The notes: generated by a model from the sequence alone, not told the origin. Numbered from the stretch's first letter, positions 32,280 through 41,010 are shown. The stretch: DNA of 42,646 nucleotides from Lentisphaerae bacterium RIFOXYA12_FULL_48_11 (GCA_001804885.1 MHBM01000284.1:1-42646); one strand, 5' to 3'. Translations and numbers: made by a program.

Positions 32280-32606
32280 TTATCCCGCAAATGTTTTAAG
32301 GTTTTCTTCCTTCTTCTCCCAGTCCCCAAGATATGCCCTCATGAACGATTTCCATAATTTACCATGATTCGGAGTGCGTAAATGTAGAAGTTCATGAACA
32401 ATTACGTAATCAATCAGTTCTTCGGGCAGGTCGGTAACATCCCAGTTCAAGGTGAGCATCCCTCTTGTTGAACAGGATGCCCATTTGCGTTTCATGTGCC
32501 GAATCCTAATATCTGAGGGGTCAACATGAATCTTATCTGCCCAATGATAAATCCTGTCCGCCAATTTACAGTATTCCTTGTTACTCTCTGCCTTAGTTCT
32601 TAACAT
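32280..32606 (-). CDS. YgjP-type (M48-like) metallopeptidase of the type I restriction operon
   Basis: The 108-residue product starts at ATG 32606, overlapping the end of hsdR by 14 bases. It has the zinc motif HELLH at 71-75 followed by NHGKLW near 80-85, as in YgjP/DUF45 (WLM-related) proteins. KRKWASCSTRGMLTLNW is the conserved central block of that family. It is shorter than stand-alone YgjP proteins (about 170-240 aa) and lacks their N-terminal part. Such genes often sit at the end of type I restriction operons, where their role is unproven; a protease acting on the restriction complex is one idea. Confidence 0.83.
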   Translation of the reverse strand: MLRTKAESNKEYCKLADRIYHWADKIHVDPSDIRIRHMKRKWASCSTRGMLTLNWDVTDLPEELIDYVIVHELLHLRTPNHGKLWKSFMRAYLGDWEKKEENLKTFAG

Positions 32607-35487
32607 GCTTTCCTACTTCCGCCTGCAATTTCAGAATACGTTCAGCCACTTCAACCATATTGTCCTTCAGAGCTGTTTTCATAAGTGTCTTGTAGAGGGC
32701 TGTCTTTAAACTTCGCAAGGTCTCATCGTTTCCATCCCAACCTTCATGAGATACAAAATGGTCTGATATTTCTTTGGCTATTAATTCTGCTCCCTCTAAT
32801 CCATTTTCTTTGAGCACCCAGTAAACCGTAAAGGAATGAATATCCATGCGTTTTTCTTCACGTTCTTTCTCTGCATCTGAGGTCTGTTTAACCAATTCTT
32901 CCAGTTCTTTTAACGCCTGTAATGTATTCATCTGTCGGTTTTCAAACATTTCCCGGATCCGTTCAGCCCGCTCTCCAATTTCAATAAGGTATGGCTCTCT
33001 GTTCCTTTTGTCTTCAACCCACTTGCGAATGATTTTAATAAGATTAATTACCCTTACTGTCTTGGATGCATGTTTCGCAGTCAGTTTCTCTACAAGGTGC
33101 TCATCTATTGGGAGAACCGGCAATGATGTATCTATTGCGGTAGAAGATACACGTTCTCTTACCAGTAAAGCCGTTTTCCTTAAGAACTCCCTGTCGCAAT
33201 AAACCGTATTCTCAAAGGCGTTTTTAAGTATGTTGTGCATTTCTGACAAGGATCTATAGTTCTCGATGTATGGTCGAAGAAAAGCATCAGGACTTATGAT
33301 TTCGTAAAGGGTAGAGAGTTCCTTGAAGAAATTGTTGAATTCATCCCTGAGCGTCTTGTCTGCAAAATACTGAATAATATTTTCAACAGTCTTGTCGCTC
33401 ATCTTACCTTCCATGAGCTTAAGATACTTGTCGGCATCCTTCTTCATCATAGAAACAAAAGCGTCTTTCAAGAGTTGCAGGTCATTGATTACCCCGGAGA
33501 TAACATCAGAATCAAAGGCTAGGGCTTTTTCCAGTTTGTCAAAGATACCGACAAAATCCATTACAAAACCATAAGGCTTCTTCTTTCCGGTACTGTCTTC
33601 GTATGGACGGTTTACTCTGGCTATGGCTTGCAGGAGGGTATGGTCTCTCATCGGCTTATCAAGATACATTGCGTAGAGAATAGGGGCATCAAATCCTGTT
33701 AATAGTTTTTCCGTCACTATCAAGATTTTGGGTAATGCTTCGACTTTTATAAAGAGTTTCCGCAGTTGCTTTTCTTTATCTTCGGATATGTGATGTTTCT
33801 TGAGGGCAGGCTTGTCGTTGTGGAATGCCGAAAAAACGACCTTGGAATACTCAGGGGCAAGGAATTTATCCAATTCTTCCTTGAGCAACACGCAAGCCTC
33901 CCGATCCACGCCCACAAGAAATGCCTTATAGCCCAATGGTTCTACGTTCTTGGTGTAATGCTCTGCTACGGTTTGGGCTACTTTCTTTACTCTGTCTTTG
34001 CTCTTGAGAAAGTTCCTGAGATTGACTGCTTTTTCCAGAATCTTGTTCAGTTCTTCGATATCACTTACGCCTTCAGATTCCTTCAGGGCAAAGAATTCCT
34101 TTTCCAACTGTTCTTTTGGAACAAGCATCTCGTTGGAAGCAAGAGCATAGTTAAGTTTCAAGGTAGTTCCATCTTCTATGGATTCTTTGATAGAATACTT
34201 ATCAAGATATCCCTTCTCGTCATCTATTCCGAAGACCTTGAACGTTCCTTTTCCATAAGCAATTTTGTCTATGGGTGTTCCTGTAAATCCAAGAAAAGTA
34301 GCATTTGGAATACAGGCAAAAAGATAGTTACCCAGGTCGCTTGAAGTGGTTCTGTGGGCTTCATCCACCAGAACGATAATGCCGTTCCTTGTGTTAAGGT
34401 TGGCAGGAATCTTATCGAACTTATGTATCATCGTTACCAACAAGCCCCGGTAATCTGATTTCAGGAGCTTTTGGAGATGGGCTTTGGTTGTAGCAACTTC
34501 AACCGCCCCAAAACCATATCCGGCAAGATTATTGAAAAGCTGGGTTTCAAGTTCATTCCGGTCAACCAACATGATGATAGTCGGCTTTTTGAGTTCATCC
34601 ATTTTTAAGAGAATGCTTGCCACTGTTATCATGGTGTAAGTTTTGCCTGAACCCTGAGTATGCCAGATGAGCCCTCGGTGTTTCTTGGCATCTACAGCTC
34701 GTTGAACAACTTTCTCTACGGCTCTGGTCTGATGTTGTCGAAGAATGATTTTGCTTAGCTCATCATCCTTCTTGGTGAAAACAATGTAGTCTTGAATGAG
34801 CTTGAGAATGCGTTCCAGATTAAAGAATTCCTTAACCTTGGTTTCGTAGTTGGCTTCACTCTTCCATTTGAACAGGTTTTTCCGGCTGATACTCCATGTC
34901 ACGCCATAATAAAAGTCAATTAAGTGGGTGACATCAAAGACTTGAGCGTGGGCAAGCATTTCAGGCGTTTCTTCATGATATCGCCTTATCTGGTCAACTC
35001 CCTCTTCTATGCCTTCTTTTTTCTGAGCTGATTTTGTTTCAACTACGATTACGGGTATGCCGTTAATGAGAAAAACGATGTCTTCCCTGTTCCTGAGCTG
35101 ACCATTTGTAAACTGCCATTCATCGGTTACATGGAAGATATTGTTCCCAGGGTTTTCAAAATCAATGACCATAACATCTACATTGCGTTTTTCGGATTCA
35201 AGATATGTTGCTTGTTTACCCTTGAGGAATTGCAAGATGGAGTAATTACCTTCGATGGATGGTTTGGCTTGTTCGATACGGTTGATGATGTCTTGAATGG
35301 AATCAGCAGGAAGGTCTTTATTCAACTCGTGGAGTTTATCCTGAAGAACTCCATAGAATAGAACGCCGGTCTCTCCTTTACGTAATGCTACAGCTTCTTC
35401 TTGAGAGACATATTTCCATCCAGCTTCTACCGCATACTTTATCAGTGGGTTCTGGACTGTTCTTCTCTCTGTAGCATGGTCAGGCAA
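32593..35487 (-). CDS. hsdR: Type I restriction endonuclease R subunit
   Basis: The 964-residue product is taken from TTG 35487, six bases after GGAGG at 35494-35498; a TTG at 35514 is possible but lacks a site. The N-terminal nuclease domain shows Asp136 and the ExK pair Glu150/Lys152 in VIVVETKSA. The helicase motor has Walker A HTQGSGKTYTM with Lys282, the DEAH box at 375-378, TFLGFTGTPI and later KLLTGFDAP and QAIARVNRPY. HsdR cuts DNA far from the site after ATP-driven translocation, in a complex with HsdM and HsdS. It overlaps hsdS by 8 bases. Length and motif order are normal, so it should be functional. Confidence 0.95.
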   Translation of the reverse strand: MPDHATERRTVQNPLIKYAVEAGWKYVSQEEAVALRKGETGVLFYGVLQDKLHELNKDLPADSIQDIINRIEQAKPSIEGNYSILQFLKGKQATYLESEKRNVDVMVIDFENPGNNIFHVTDEWQFTNGQLRNREDIVFLINGIPVIVVETKSAQKKEGIEEGVDQIRRYHEETPEMLAHAQVFDVTHLIDFYYGVTWSISRKNLFKWKSEANYETKVKEFFNLERILKLIQDYIVFTKKDDELSKIILRQHQTRAVEKVVQRAVDAKKHRGLIWHTQGSGKTYTMITVASILLKMDELKKPTIIMLVDRNELETQLFNNLAGYGFGAVEVATTKAHLQKLLKSDYRGLLVTMIHKFDKIPANLNTRNGIIVLVDEAHRTTSSDLGNYLFACIPNATFLGFTGTPIDKIAYGKGTFKVFGIDDEKGYLDKYSIKESIEDGTTLKLNYALASNEMLVPKEQLEKEFFALKESEGVSDIEELNKILEKAVNLRNFLKSKDRVKKVAQTVAEHYTKNVEPLGYKAFLVGVDREACVLLKEELDKFLAPEYSKVVFSAFHNDKPALKKHHISEDKEKQLRKLFIKVEALPKILIVTEKLLTGFDAPILYAMYLDKPMRDHTLLQAIARVNRPYEDSTGKKKPYGFVMDFVGIFDKLEKALAFDSDVISGVINDLQLLKDAFVSMMKKDADKYLKLMEGKMSDKTVENIIQYFADKTLRDEFNNFFKELSTLYEIISPDAFLRPYIENYRSLSEMHNILKNAFENTVYCDREFLRKTALLVRERVSSTAIDTSLPVLPIDEHLVEKLTAKHASKTVRVINLIKIIRKWVEDKRNREPYLIEIGERAERIREMFENRQMNTLQALKELEELVKQTSDAEKEREEKRMDIHSFTVYWVLKENGLEGAELIAKEISDHFVSHEGWDGNDETLRSLKTALYKTLMKTALKDNMVEVAERILKLQAEVGKHVKN

Positions 35488-36703
35488 CTTCCACCTCCGA
35501 AGTATCAATGTCAAGATCCTTTACTCGAACTTGTCCTGTCATAAGTCGATTGAGGGCGGTTTTAAAAAGATTCTCGAGAGAAGCCTTTTGAGATTCATGA
35601 GCTTCTAGTTTCTTGTCGATGGTCTGGAGGATATTGGCGATTTCGGTTTGTACAGGAATATCCGGCAGGCTTACCTCAAGAGCATGCACAGCATTGCGGT
35701 TCAACGTAGGATTGGAGGTGCCAGTATCCAATTTTTGTAGTCGGAGGGTTTGCAGGAAGTAATAGATAAACAATGGCTTGTTTCCTTTGAAGTCGGTCAC
35801 CCATAGAGTTGTGTCGTGCGGCCAGAAATCCTCTTCCACGAAATGGACCGTTCCTAGAGATCCCTTCCGTCCAATCACAACTCCTGGACCCTTGACCATC
35901 GCAGTGGCATGATGACTGTGTATGCCGCTAGAAGAGATAACGGGAACTCTTCCATTAATCTGCTGCCGTTTTGTGATATCGAATCCTCTTTGAAGTCGAA
36001 TAAACTCATCCAGTCGAGATGTTTTCCAGTACTTAGCAACTCGGCTTCTTTCTTCTTTCTGTATATCCTCGCCCGTCACCAGCCCATATGTGAAGAGATA
36101 GTTCATGGCGGATTGCTTCAGATTGCTCATGGATTGGATCAACATGTCCTGAACTTCAATCGCCCTTTGTAACTTGGACAGGACAGTGGCAATCTTCTTT
36201 TGTTCGAGGACAGGAGGGAGTGGAAATTTGAATTCCTTGAGTCTCGAACTTGAAAGGTTAGGTATGGTTGTCCGGTTACCGCTGCCAGCGTAGAGATTTA
36301 ACGTCCGAAAACCAGCTTCCATCCATCGAACAAAAAAAAACGGATTAATACTGTCATTTTTGGGACGCAGGCGGTGTAAATGATTCTGATAGTAGCATTC
36401 CTTGAGTTCGTCTTTCCATATTGCGGTTCGCCCAATGTCACCACCCTCGCATACCAGAACATCTCCATAGCGAAGGGCTAAACGTTCTCTGTCCTTGGGC
36501 GGAATGTCCATCTCATCAACGGTCTGCACATCTATCTGCCCCCAAAACACGTTAGCAGTTCGTAGGAAAGGCTTGAGATGCTCACCTGTTCGTTCTTTGG
36601 CTGAGAGTGACTTACCTTGCTGAAGCGAGAAATTGTCATCAATTTTCGCTAGTCTCCATTCTTTCGGAAACCGTCCAATCTCGGTTTGCTGAGAACTGCA
36701 CAT
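35480..36703 (-). CDS. hsdS: Type I restriction enzyme specificity subunit
   Basis: The 407-residue product starts at ATG 36703, 4 nt after hsdM. It has two target-recognition domains, at about 15-160 and 220-360, each followed by a coiled helix: LPPVLEQKKIATVLSKLQRA near 165 and LPDIPVQTEIANILQTIDKK near 350. Typical strings are YGDVLVCEGGDIGRTAIWKD, GNRTTIPNLSSSRLKEF and GVVIGRKGSLGTVHF. The two domains each read half of a split site, which cannot be predicted here. The gene is full length and has no visible recombination repeats. Confidence 0.93.
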   Translation of the reverse strand: MCSSQQTEIGRFPKEWRLAKIDDNFSLQQGKSLSAKERTGEHLKPFLRTANVFWGQIDVQTVDEMDIPPKDRERLALRYGDVLVCEGGDIGRTAIWKDELKECYYQNHLHRLRPKNDSINPFFFVRWMEAGFRTLNLYAGSGNRTTIPNLSSSRLKEFKFPLPPVLEQKKIATVLSKLQRAIEVQDMLIQSMSNLKQSAMNYLFTYGLVTGEDIQKEERSRVAKYWKTSRLDEFIRLQRGFDITKRQQINGRVPVISSSGIHSHHATAMVKGPGVVIGRKGSLGTVHFVEEDFWPHDTTLWVTDFKGNKPLFIYYFLQTLRLQKLDTGTSNPTLNRNAVHALEVSLPDIPVQTEIANILQTIDKKLEAHESQKASLENLFKTALNRLMTGQVRVKDLDIDTSEVEVA

Positions 36704-36707
36704 AGAA

Positions 36708-38276
36708 TCACAACCGTTTCTTCGACTTGATTCCCAACTCTTTGAAAATACCCTTGAGTTCCTTGTTAAGTTCGCTTGCTATTGCTTCAAACTCTTCAAT
36801 TTCTCCCAACACTTCGGCAATATCTCTGTAGACTTCGGCTTCTCCGACTTCTATGTAACGTGAGGGTGAGATATTATAATCACTTTTAATAGCTTCTTCT
36901 TTCGAGATGACTTTAACGAGCTTCTCGACATCCTTGCCTGTCTTGAAGGCATCGGCAATCTCTGTAATAACATCATTTTCCTTGGAATAATTACCGTCAT
37001 CATCAAAGCCATCAGGTATAAAATTCTTGGGTCTACCTTTTTTGAATTTCAGAGAGGCGTTTAACAATACGATTTTATTCTTCCGATCCTTGGGTTTGGC
37101 TTTATTCAGAATAAGGATGATTCCCGGAGCAGGCGTATTGTAAAAAAGGTTTTCAGGCAACAGAATTATACCTTCAATATAATCATTATCCACGAACCAC
37201 TTTCTTATGTCCCGTTCTTTATTGCCCCCTTGATTCCCGCTACCTCTTGAGACTGCACCTGTATCCAGAACAATCGAAGCCTTGCCCTTATCATTCAAAG
37301 AGCTGAACATATGCTGAACCCAACCCCAATCGGCACTTGAGGCAGAAGGATAACCAGCAGGGAAACGGTTATAGGTATCTTGTTCATAAAAATCAGTAAT
37401 ATAGCCATCTTGATTCCACATAGGATTGGCAGTAACTAGGTCGAACTTCTTGAGAGCAGAACCTTCCAGAAACTTTGGATTTCGCAGAGTATCCCCAATC
37501 GCCATTTCTCCCTGCATATCGTGGATAATCATGTTCATCTGAGCCATTGCATAGGTGACATGATTCTGTTCCTGTCCGTAAAGTTGGATAGGACGCTTGA
37601 GGTTCTTCTCTTTCTCTTTCAACACCAATTCCAATTTGATGAGTAAGCCTGCTGAACCTGCTGTTGGGTCGTAAGCTGTTTGTCCTGGCTTAGGATCAAG
37701 TATCTTTGCCTTTATAAGCCCCACTTCTCTTGGCGTAAGAAACTCTCCGGCAGATTGTCCTTGTCCCTCAGCAAATTTCCTTAACAGATATTCATAGGCT
37801 CTTCCGAAAATATCAGGCTCAACGTCCTGTAAACCCAGCCGATATTCCTTCCTGCCCAGAATTTCAATTAGACGGCTGAGCTTTTCATCCGGAACAATTC
37901 TTTCTCCGCTGACAGTTGCATTGAAATCGACAATATCTATTACTCCCTGAAGTCGTGGATTCTCTTTGGATATCAGACGCATTTTCTCAGTTAGCAATTG
38001 CCCGATTTTAGTAGTAAGAGCTCGGATGCTTTCCCACCGTGCATCTTCAGGAATATAGAACCGCACAAGGGAATGGTCTTTCTTGACGAGTTTCAGTGCG
38101 GATTGCTTGTCCCCGAATTCTTTGGAAAGGCGTTCAATCTCATCGTCAAAAACATCGGAAAGACGGCGGATAAAGATGAGTGGCAGGATGTAATCTTTGA
38201 ATTTCGGAGCATCAAGACTTCCCCGTAAAGAACAAGCCGACTCCCATAACCAGGTCTCAAGTTGTTTTATATCCAT
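36708..38276 (-). CDS. hsdM: Type I restriction-modification methyltransferase subunit
   Basis: The 522-residue product starts at ATG 38276 behind AAAGG. The N-terminal helical domain of the family (MDIKQLETWLWESACSLRGS) precedes the catalytic domain. It carries EFLTPREVGLI, motif I DPTAGSAGLL from Asp203 and motif IV NPMW from Asn284, with NPMW a regular variant of NPPF in HsdM. A DTGAVSRGSGNQGGNKERDI block and LPENLFYNTPAPGIILIL follow. It methylates adenine and, with HsdS, is needed for cutting by HsdR. It is first in the operon hsdM-hsdS-hsdR-ygjP-like, which runs toward the PRTase operon. Confidence 0.95.
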   Translation of the reverse strand: MDIKQLETWLWESACSLRGSLDAPKFKDYILPLIFIRRLSDVFDDEIERLSKEFGDKQSALKLVKKDHSLVRFYIPEDARWESIRALTTKIGQLLTEKMRLISKENPRLQGVIDIVDFNATVSGERIVPDEKLSRLIEILGRKEYRLGLQDVEPDIFGRAYEYLLRKFAEGQGQSAGEFLTPREVGLIKAKILDPKPGQTAYDPTAGSAGLLIKLELVLKEKEKNLKRPIQLYGQEQNHVTYAMAQMNMIIHDMQGEMAIGDTLRNPKFLEGSALKKFDLVTANPMWNQDGYITDFYEQDTYNRFPAGYPSASSADWGWVQHMFSSLNDKGKASIVLDTGAVSRGSGNQGGNKERDIRKWFVDNDYIEGIILLPENLFYNTPAPGIILILNKAKPKDRKNKIVLLNASLKFKKGRPKNFIPDGFDDDGNYSKENDVITEIADAFKTGKDVEKLVKVISKEEAIKSDYNISPSRYIEVGEAEVYRDIAEVLGEIEEFEAIASELNKELKGIFKELGIKSKKRL

Positions 38277-38319
38277 AATGCCTTTTACTTTTTACGGGCT
38301 TGTTCTTCAGGTGTCATAA

Positions 38320-38430
38320 ATCTTCGACCCAGATTATTATTGGGAAGATAGCAGAAAAGAGGTGGTAAATACAAGGAGAGGATGGAAAGGATTAACCGCT
38401 AAAGCCCATGCACATAATTTATGGAAGTAG
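38320..38430 (+). pseudogene. Possible C-terminal remnant of a lost gene
   Basis: A 36-codon open stretch bounded by stops, with no start codon, reads IFDPDYYWEDSRKEVV and then TRRGWKGLTAKAHAHNLWK before TAG. The composition is strikingly protein-like, while the surrounding 200 bp is not coding. It looks like the tail of a gene removed when the restriction operon was inserted. I cannot name the parent family. Confidence 0.25.
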
Positions 38431-38485
38431 CTTTTTATCTAGGATGGGGGATGAGTTTTGCATGGAATAATGAAATTACTGTTAG

Positions 38486-38692
38486 CTATTCTTCGTCGCC
38501 TTCTATCTTGCCTGTCTTGCCTGCCTTCTCTTTCCAGAACTTACATCCTTTATCAACTATTTCTGGAGGGATGTCTTTAGCTGCTTTTCCTTGTGTCGCA
38601 AAATACTTACATCGTCCTAAGAACGTATCCGGTCCCCAACCATCGTGAAAATTACATGTCCAACAGCTTTTTGTTACGGTGTCTGTGGTCAT
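38486..38692 (-). CDS. Small Cys-containing protein
   Basis: The 68-residue product starts at ATG 38692 behind AAAGGAAT. It has CWTC at 10-13, RCKYF with Cys28 and KGCKFW with Cys50, which could bind one metal ion or iron-sulphur cluster. A Lys/Glu-rich tail follows. It lies 4 nt after the duplicated gene at 38697 and is co-transcribed with it. No family is recognised. Confidence 0.6.
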   Translation of the reverse strand: MTTDTVTKSCWTCNFHDGWGPDTFLGRCKYFATQGKAAKDIPPEIVDKGCKFWKEKAGKTGKIEGDEE

Positions 38693-38696
38693 AAAA

Positions 38697-39377
38697 TTAT
38701 TCCTTTATTACAATATCTACGTCTTCTATTTTCCCCGGTCTCCAGCATTTTCTATATATTACTTTAACCTGTTCGTCCTTCATTATGGTTGCAAGTTTAT
38801 GGGTCAGTTCTATTCCTTTTTGGTCAATTTCATCATAAGTGCCGTTTGATTTTCCATCACATATATTACAATACTTAATAGACCAATCATCAAATTCGGT
38901 TTCCAAGATTTTAAGTTCGGGATATTGAGGGAAGTAAATAGCTATATTAGTGCCAAGTCCCTCTTCATCATAAGCCCAACAATAATCAGCCATTATCCTG
39001 ATTGTTTTGGGAGGTTGTTCTTTTGGTTGCGTATCCTTTACTACCACCTCATTCATTTCCTTGCCATCGGGTCTCCAGCATTCCTTGTAAATGATTTTGA
39101 CACTTTCATTCTTAAGGATGGCTGAAAGTTTATGAGTGAGTTCAAGTCCCTTCTTATCAAACTCACCGTAAGGGAAATGTTCCTCATCATCCCTCGTTTT
39201 CCAATACCATGTTTCCCAATCATCAATTTCCTTTTCCAGAGCCTCAAGTTCAGGATATTTTGGAAAGTAAAGCGAAGGTGAGATTCCGGCACCAGTTTCA
39301 TCCCAAATACAACATCCGTAGTCAGCCATTATCCTGATTGTTTTGGGTGGTTGTTCTTCTGGTTGCATGTTAGTCAT
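38697..39377 (-). CDS. Hypothetical protein made of two tandem copies of a 112-residue domain
   Basis: The 226-residue product starts at ATG 39377; GGGAGG lies 11 bases upstream. Each half begins EQPPKTIRIMADY, continues with YFPxYPELxxLExExDDW and GxELTHKL, and ends with IYKECWRP or IYRKCWRP. The two halves are 336 bp apart in the DNA and retain a nearly identical 45-bp start, so the duplication looks fairly recent. Each unit is a small alpha/beta domain that I do not recognise. It precedes the small Cys protein by 4 nt. Confidence 0.68.
   Translation of the reverse strand: MTNMQPEEQPPKTIRIMADYGCCIWDETGAGISPSLYFPKYPELEALEKEIDDWETWYWKTRDDEEHFPYGEFDKKGLELTHKLSAILKNESVKIIYKECWRPDGKEMNEVVVKDTQPKEQPPKTIRIMADYCWAYDEEGLGTNIAIYFPQYPELKILETEFDDWSIKYCNICDGKSNGTYDEIDQKGIELTHKLATIMKDEQVKVIYRKCWRPGKIEDVDIVIKE
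38986..39030 (-). repeat. Direct repeat, copy 2, inside the duplicated gene
   Basis: This 45-bp unit encodes the start of the second domain (QPPKTIRIMADY). It matches 39322-39366 with about three differences. Confidence 0.7.
39322..39366 (-). repeat. Direct repeat, copy 1, inside the duplicated gene
   Basis: This 45-bp unit encodes the start of the first domain. It lies 336 bp from its partner at 38986-39030, which keeps the reading frame. Confidence 0.7.
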
Positions 39378-39455
39378 TGTTGAGCCTGCCTCCCTTATTT
39401 TCACTCGCTATCTTAATCTAAGGGGTAGGACTTATAGCGTCCGGGGTCAATATAT

Positions 39456-39941
39456 TTAAAACCACTTTAATTCCTCATCATTTAGCGTTTTCCATTCGCC
39501 CAATCTCACATCCTCTCCATCCCTTACAATCTCATCTAAAAATACCACGCAAGCCCCGTCCCTTGATTCCATTCTTAAATACAGGACTTCAGTTTTATCC
39601 TCATCCCTTAGTTCGCTTACCTTTATTTCGCCATCTAGTATTTGAGCTGCCGTATGGTCTTTCTTACCCTTTTTAAAATATGTCCACGCCTCAGCAATGC
39701 AAATTACGGCATATAGATTATGTTGTTTAATTGCCTGCATAATACCGCTATGAACTTGAGCATTATCGGTTTTAGGTGGGATGGGATTAATGCTTACAAG
39801 ACCCGTATCTTTAAACGAAAATACTAGGTGAGCGTGAGTTTTATCCTTGAGAAACATTTCTTTAGCCTGTTTATGAAGAGAGTCTGCCCACTTAAAAATA
39901 CTTGCCTGCTTATTATGAGAATCCCATTCAGAGTGGTTCAT
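39456..39941 (-). CDS. Conserved hypothetical protein of 161 residues
   Basis: The product starts at ATG 39941 without a strong ribosome site. It has THAHLVFSFKDTGLVSINPI, NLYAVICIAEAWTYF, KDHTAAQILDGEIKVSELRD, TEVLYLRMESRDGACVVFLD and a final LKWF. The ordered motifs (IAEAWTY, DGE..VS.L, E.L..R.E.RDG) recur in proteins of similar length that I have seen in many genomic islands. No function is known to me. There is no membrane segment. Confidence 0.65.
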   Translation of the reverse strand: MNHSEWDSHNKQASIFKWADSLHKQAKEMFLKDKTHAHLVFSFKDTGLVSINPIPPKTDNAQVHSGIMQAIKQHNLYAVICIAEAWTYFKKGKKDHTAAQILDGEIKVSELRDEDKTEVLYLRMESRDGACVVFLDEIVRDGEDVRLGEWKTLNDEELKWF

Positions 39942-40042
39942 ATGGGCAAGTATGGCGAACTAGAGGGCGATTTTCAAGGCAGATGGGCAAGTCTTAATGG
40001 TGTGGTTTCAAGTGGCATTTTATCGTATAAACATCTTGAACC

Positions 40043-40195
40043 ATGAAAATTAAAGTATACCGGGGCACAAAAGATGGCGGAACTTGCATTGAATTAACCC
40101 ATAAGAAGAAGTTTGAGGCAAATGGATTTAATAATGGTACTCTTCGAGAAGACAACAAGGAGTATCCAATATGGGCAGATTTCAGCGTGGTATAA
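40043..40195 (+). pseudogene. Fragment resembling the N-terminus of an RNase J-like metallo-beta-lactamase hydrolase
   Basis: A 50-codon frame starts MKIKVYRGTKDGGTCIELTH. This closely recalls the first strand pair of RNase J-like MBL hydrolases, which begin with a RGTxEIGGxCIE pattern; here one residue is missing between Asp and Gly. The later HxHxDH metal motif is absent, and the frame runs into the next gene at 40171. It appears to be a truncated relic. A short real peptide is not excluded. Confidence 0.35.
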
Positions 40196-41010
40196 AAGAT
40201 CAGTCATTTATTCAAGCTCTTAACGATTTGAGGAAAAACTCGGACAGCTCTTGGAGCAAGATGGTTGAGGACAGGATCTTATTTATTGCCATCAGAGACG
40301 AATACATCGATGTCTACTATAAGGGTAATAGCATCTGCAAATTATCTTATAACAACGGAGTCATCGTAGAAGTTCATTATAAGTATCTAAATCTATCAAG
40401 ACCGCAAACGGAGAATGTTTATGTAAAAATAAAGGGTGGCAAATATCATGAGGATATAGACCTTATAAAGAAGGCTTCTGAGAATTACGTAGATGAAGAA
40501 AAATCAGAGGTTTATTCTACGATTCTAGCAAACAGTGATAATAACGTGATTGATGTCGAAATCGCTTTTCCTCGAGCAGATGTTTTACAGAAGAGAAAAG
40601 GAATCGACACAATAGACTATTTACGACTTGAAAGGGGGCAGAACTCCAACACCGATATAAGATTAGTTTTTTACGAAGTTAATCTACTTATCAATTCGGA
40701 AATTAAATCTAGGACAACGCCCAAAGTGCTAGAGCAGATAGACAGGTGCGAGGAGGCATTGCATAACCACGAGGCTGATATATTAACCTCTTATGCCCTT
40801 GTTGCAAAAAACCTGATGAAGCTGGGTTTGATTAGAAATAGAGATTTGATTAGGCGGGTTGCGGATAATCCCCAAAGCCTTTCAATTGACTTCAAACCCA
40901 GATTAATAATTCCCGGCTATGACCAAGACCAGAAAGACGGAGAAGTATGGAACGCTCATAGGGATAAATTGCGTGAGGTGCTAGGAGATAGGCTTACGAT
41001 AAGAGGTTGA
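40171..41010 (+). CDS. Hypothetical protein with a restriction-nuclease-like fold but altered active site
   Basis: The 279-residue product starts at ATG 40171 behind AAGGAG. The N-terminal part (MVEDRILFIAIRDEYIDVYY, then GNSICKLSY) is beta-rich. The central block DIRLVFYEVNLLINSEIKSR, then TPKVLEQIDRCEEAL, matches by eye the core of PD-(D/E)XK nuclease-like proteins in which the strand carries E-A-K and is followed by an asparagine and QI..Y. Here the segment is Glu169-Val-Asn171, so the catalytic Lys is missing. It may be a non-cutting DNA-binding relative, or I may have mis-assigned the fold. It lies alone. Confidence 0.6.
   Translation: MGRFQRGIKDQSFIQALNDLRKNSDSSWSKMVEDRILFIAIRDEYIDVYYKGNSICKLSYNNGVIVEVHYKYLNLSRPQTENVYVKIKGGKYHEDIDLIKKASENYVDEEKSEVYSTILANSDNNVIDVEIAFPRADVLQKRKGIDTIDYLRLERGQNSNTDIRLVFYEVNLLINSEIKSRTTPKVLEQIDRCEEALHNHEADILTSYALVAKNLMKLGLIRNRDLIRRVADNPQSLSIDFKPRLIIPGYDQDQKDGEVWNAHRDKLREVLGDRLTIRG

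Noticed and set aside
33766..34344. 192-codon frame antisense to hsdR
   Set aside because: hsdR is intact with all motifs; the antisense reading has no family features.
39421..39455. Hairpin GGAC-N7-GTCC as terminator after the gene at 39456
   Set aside because: The stem is only four pairs and lacks a U-tract on the needed strand.
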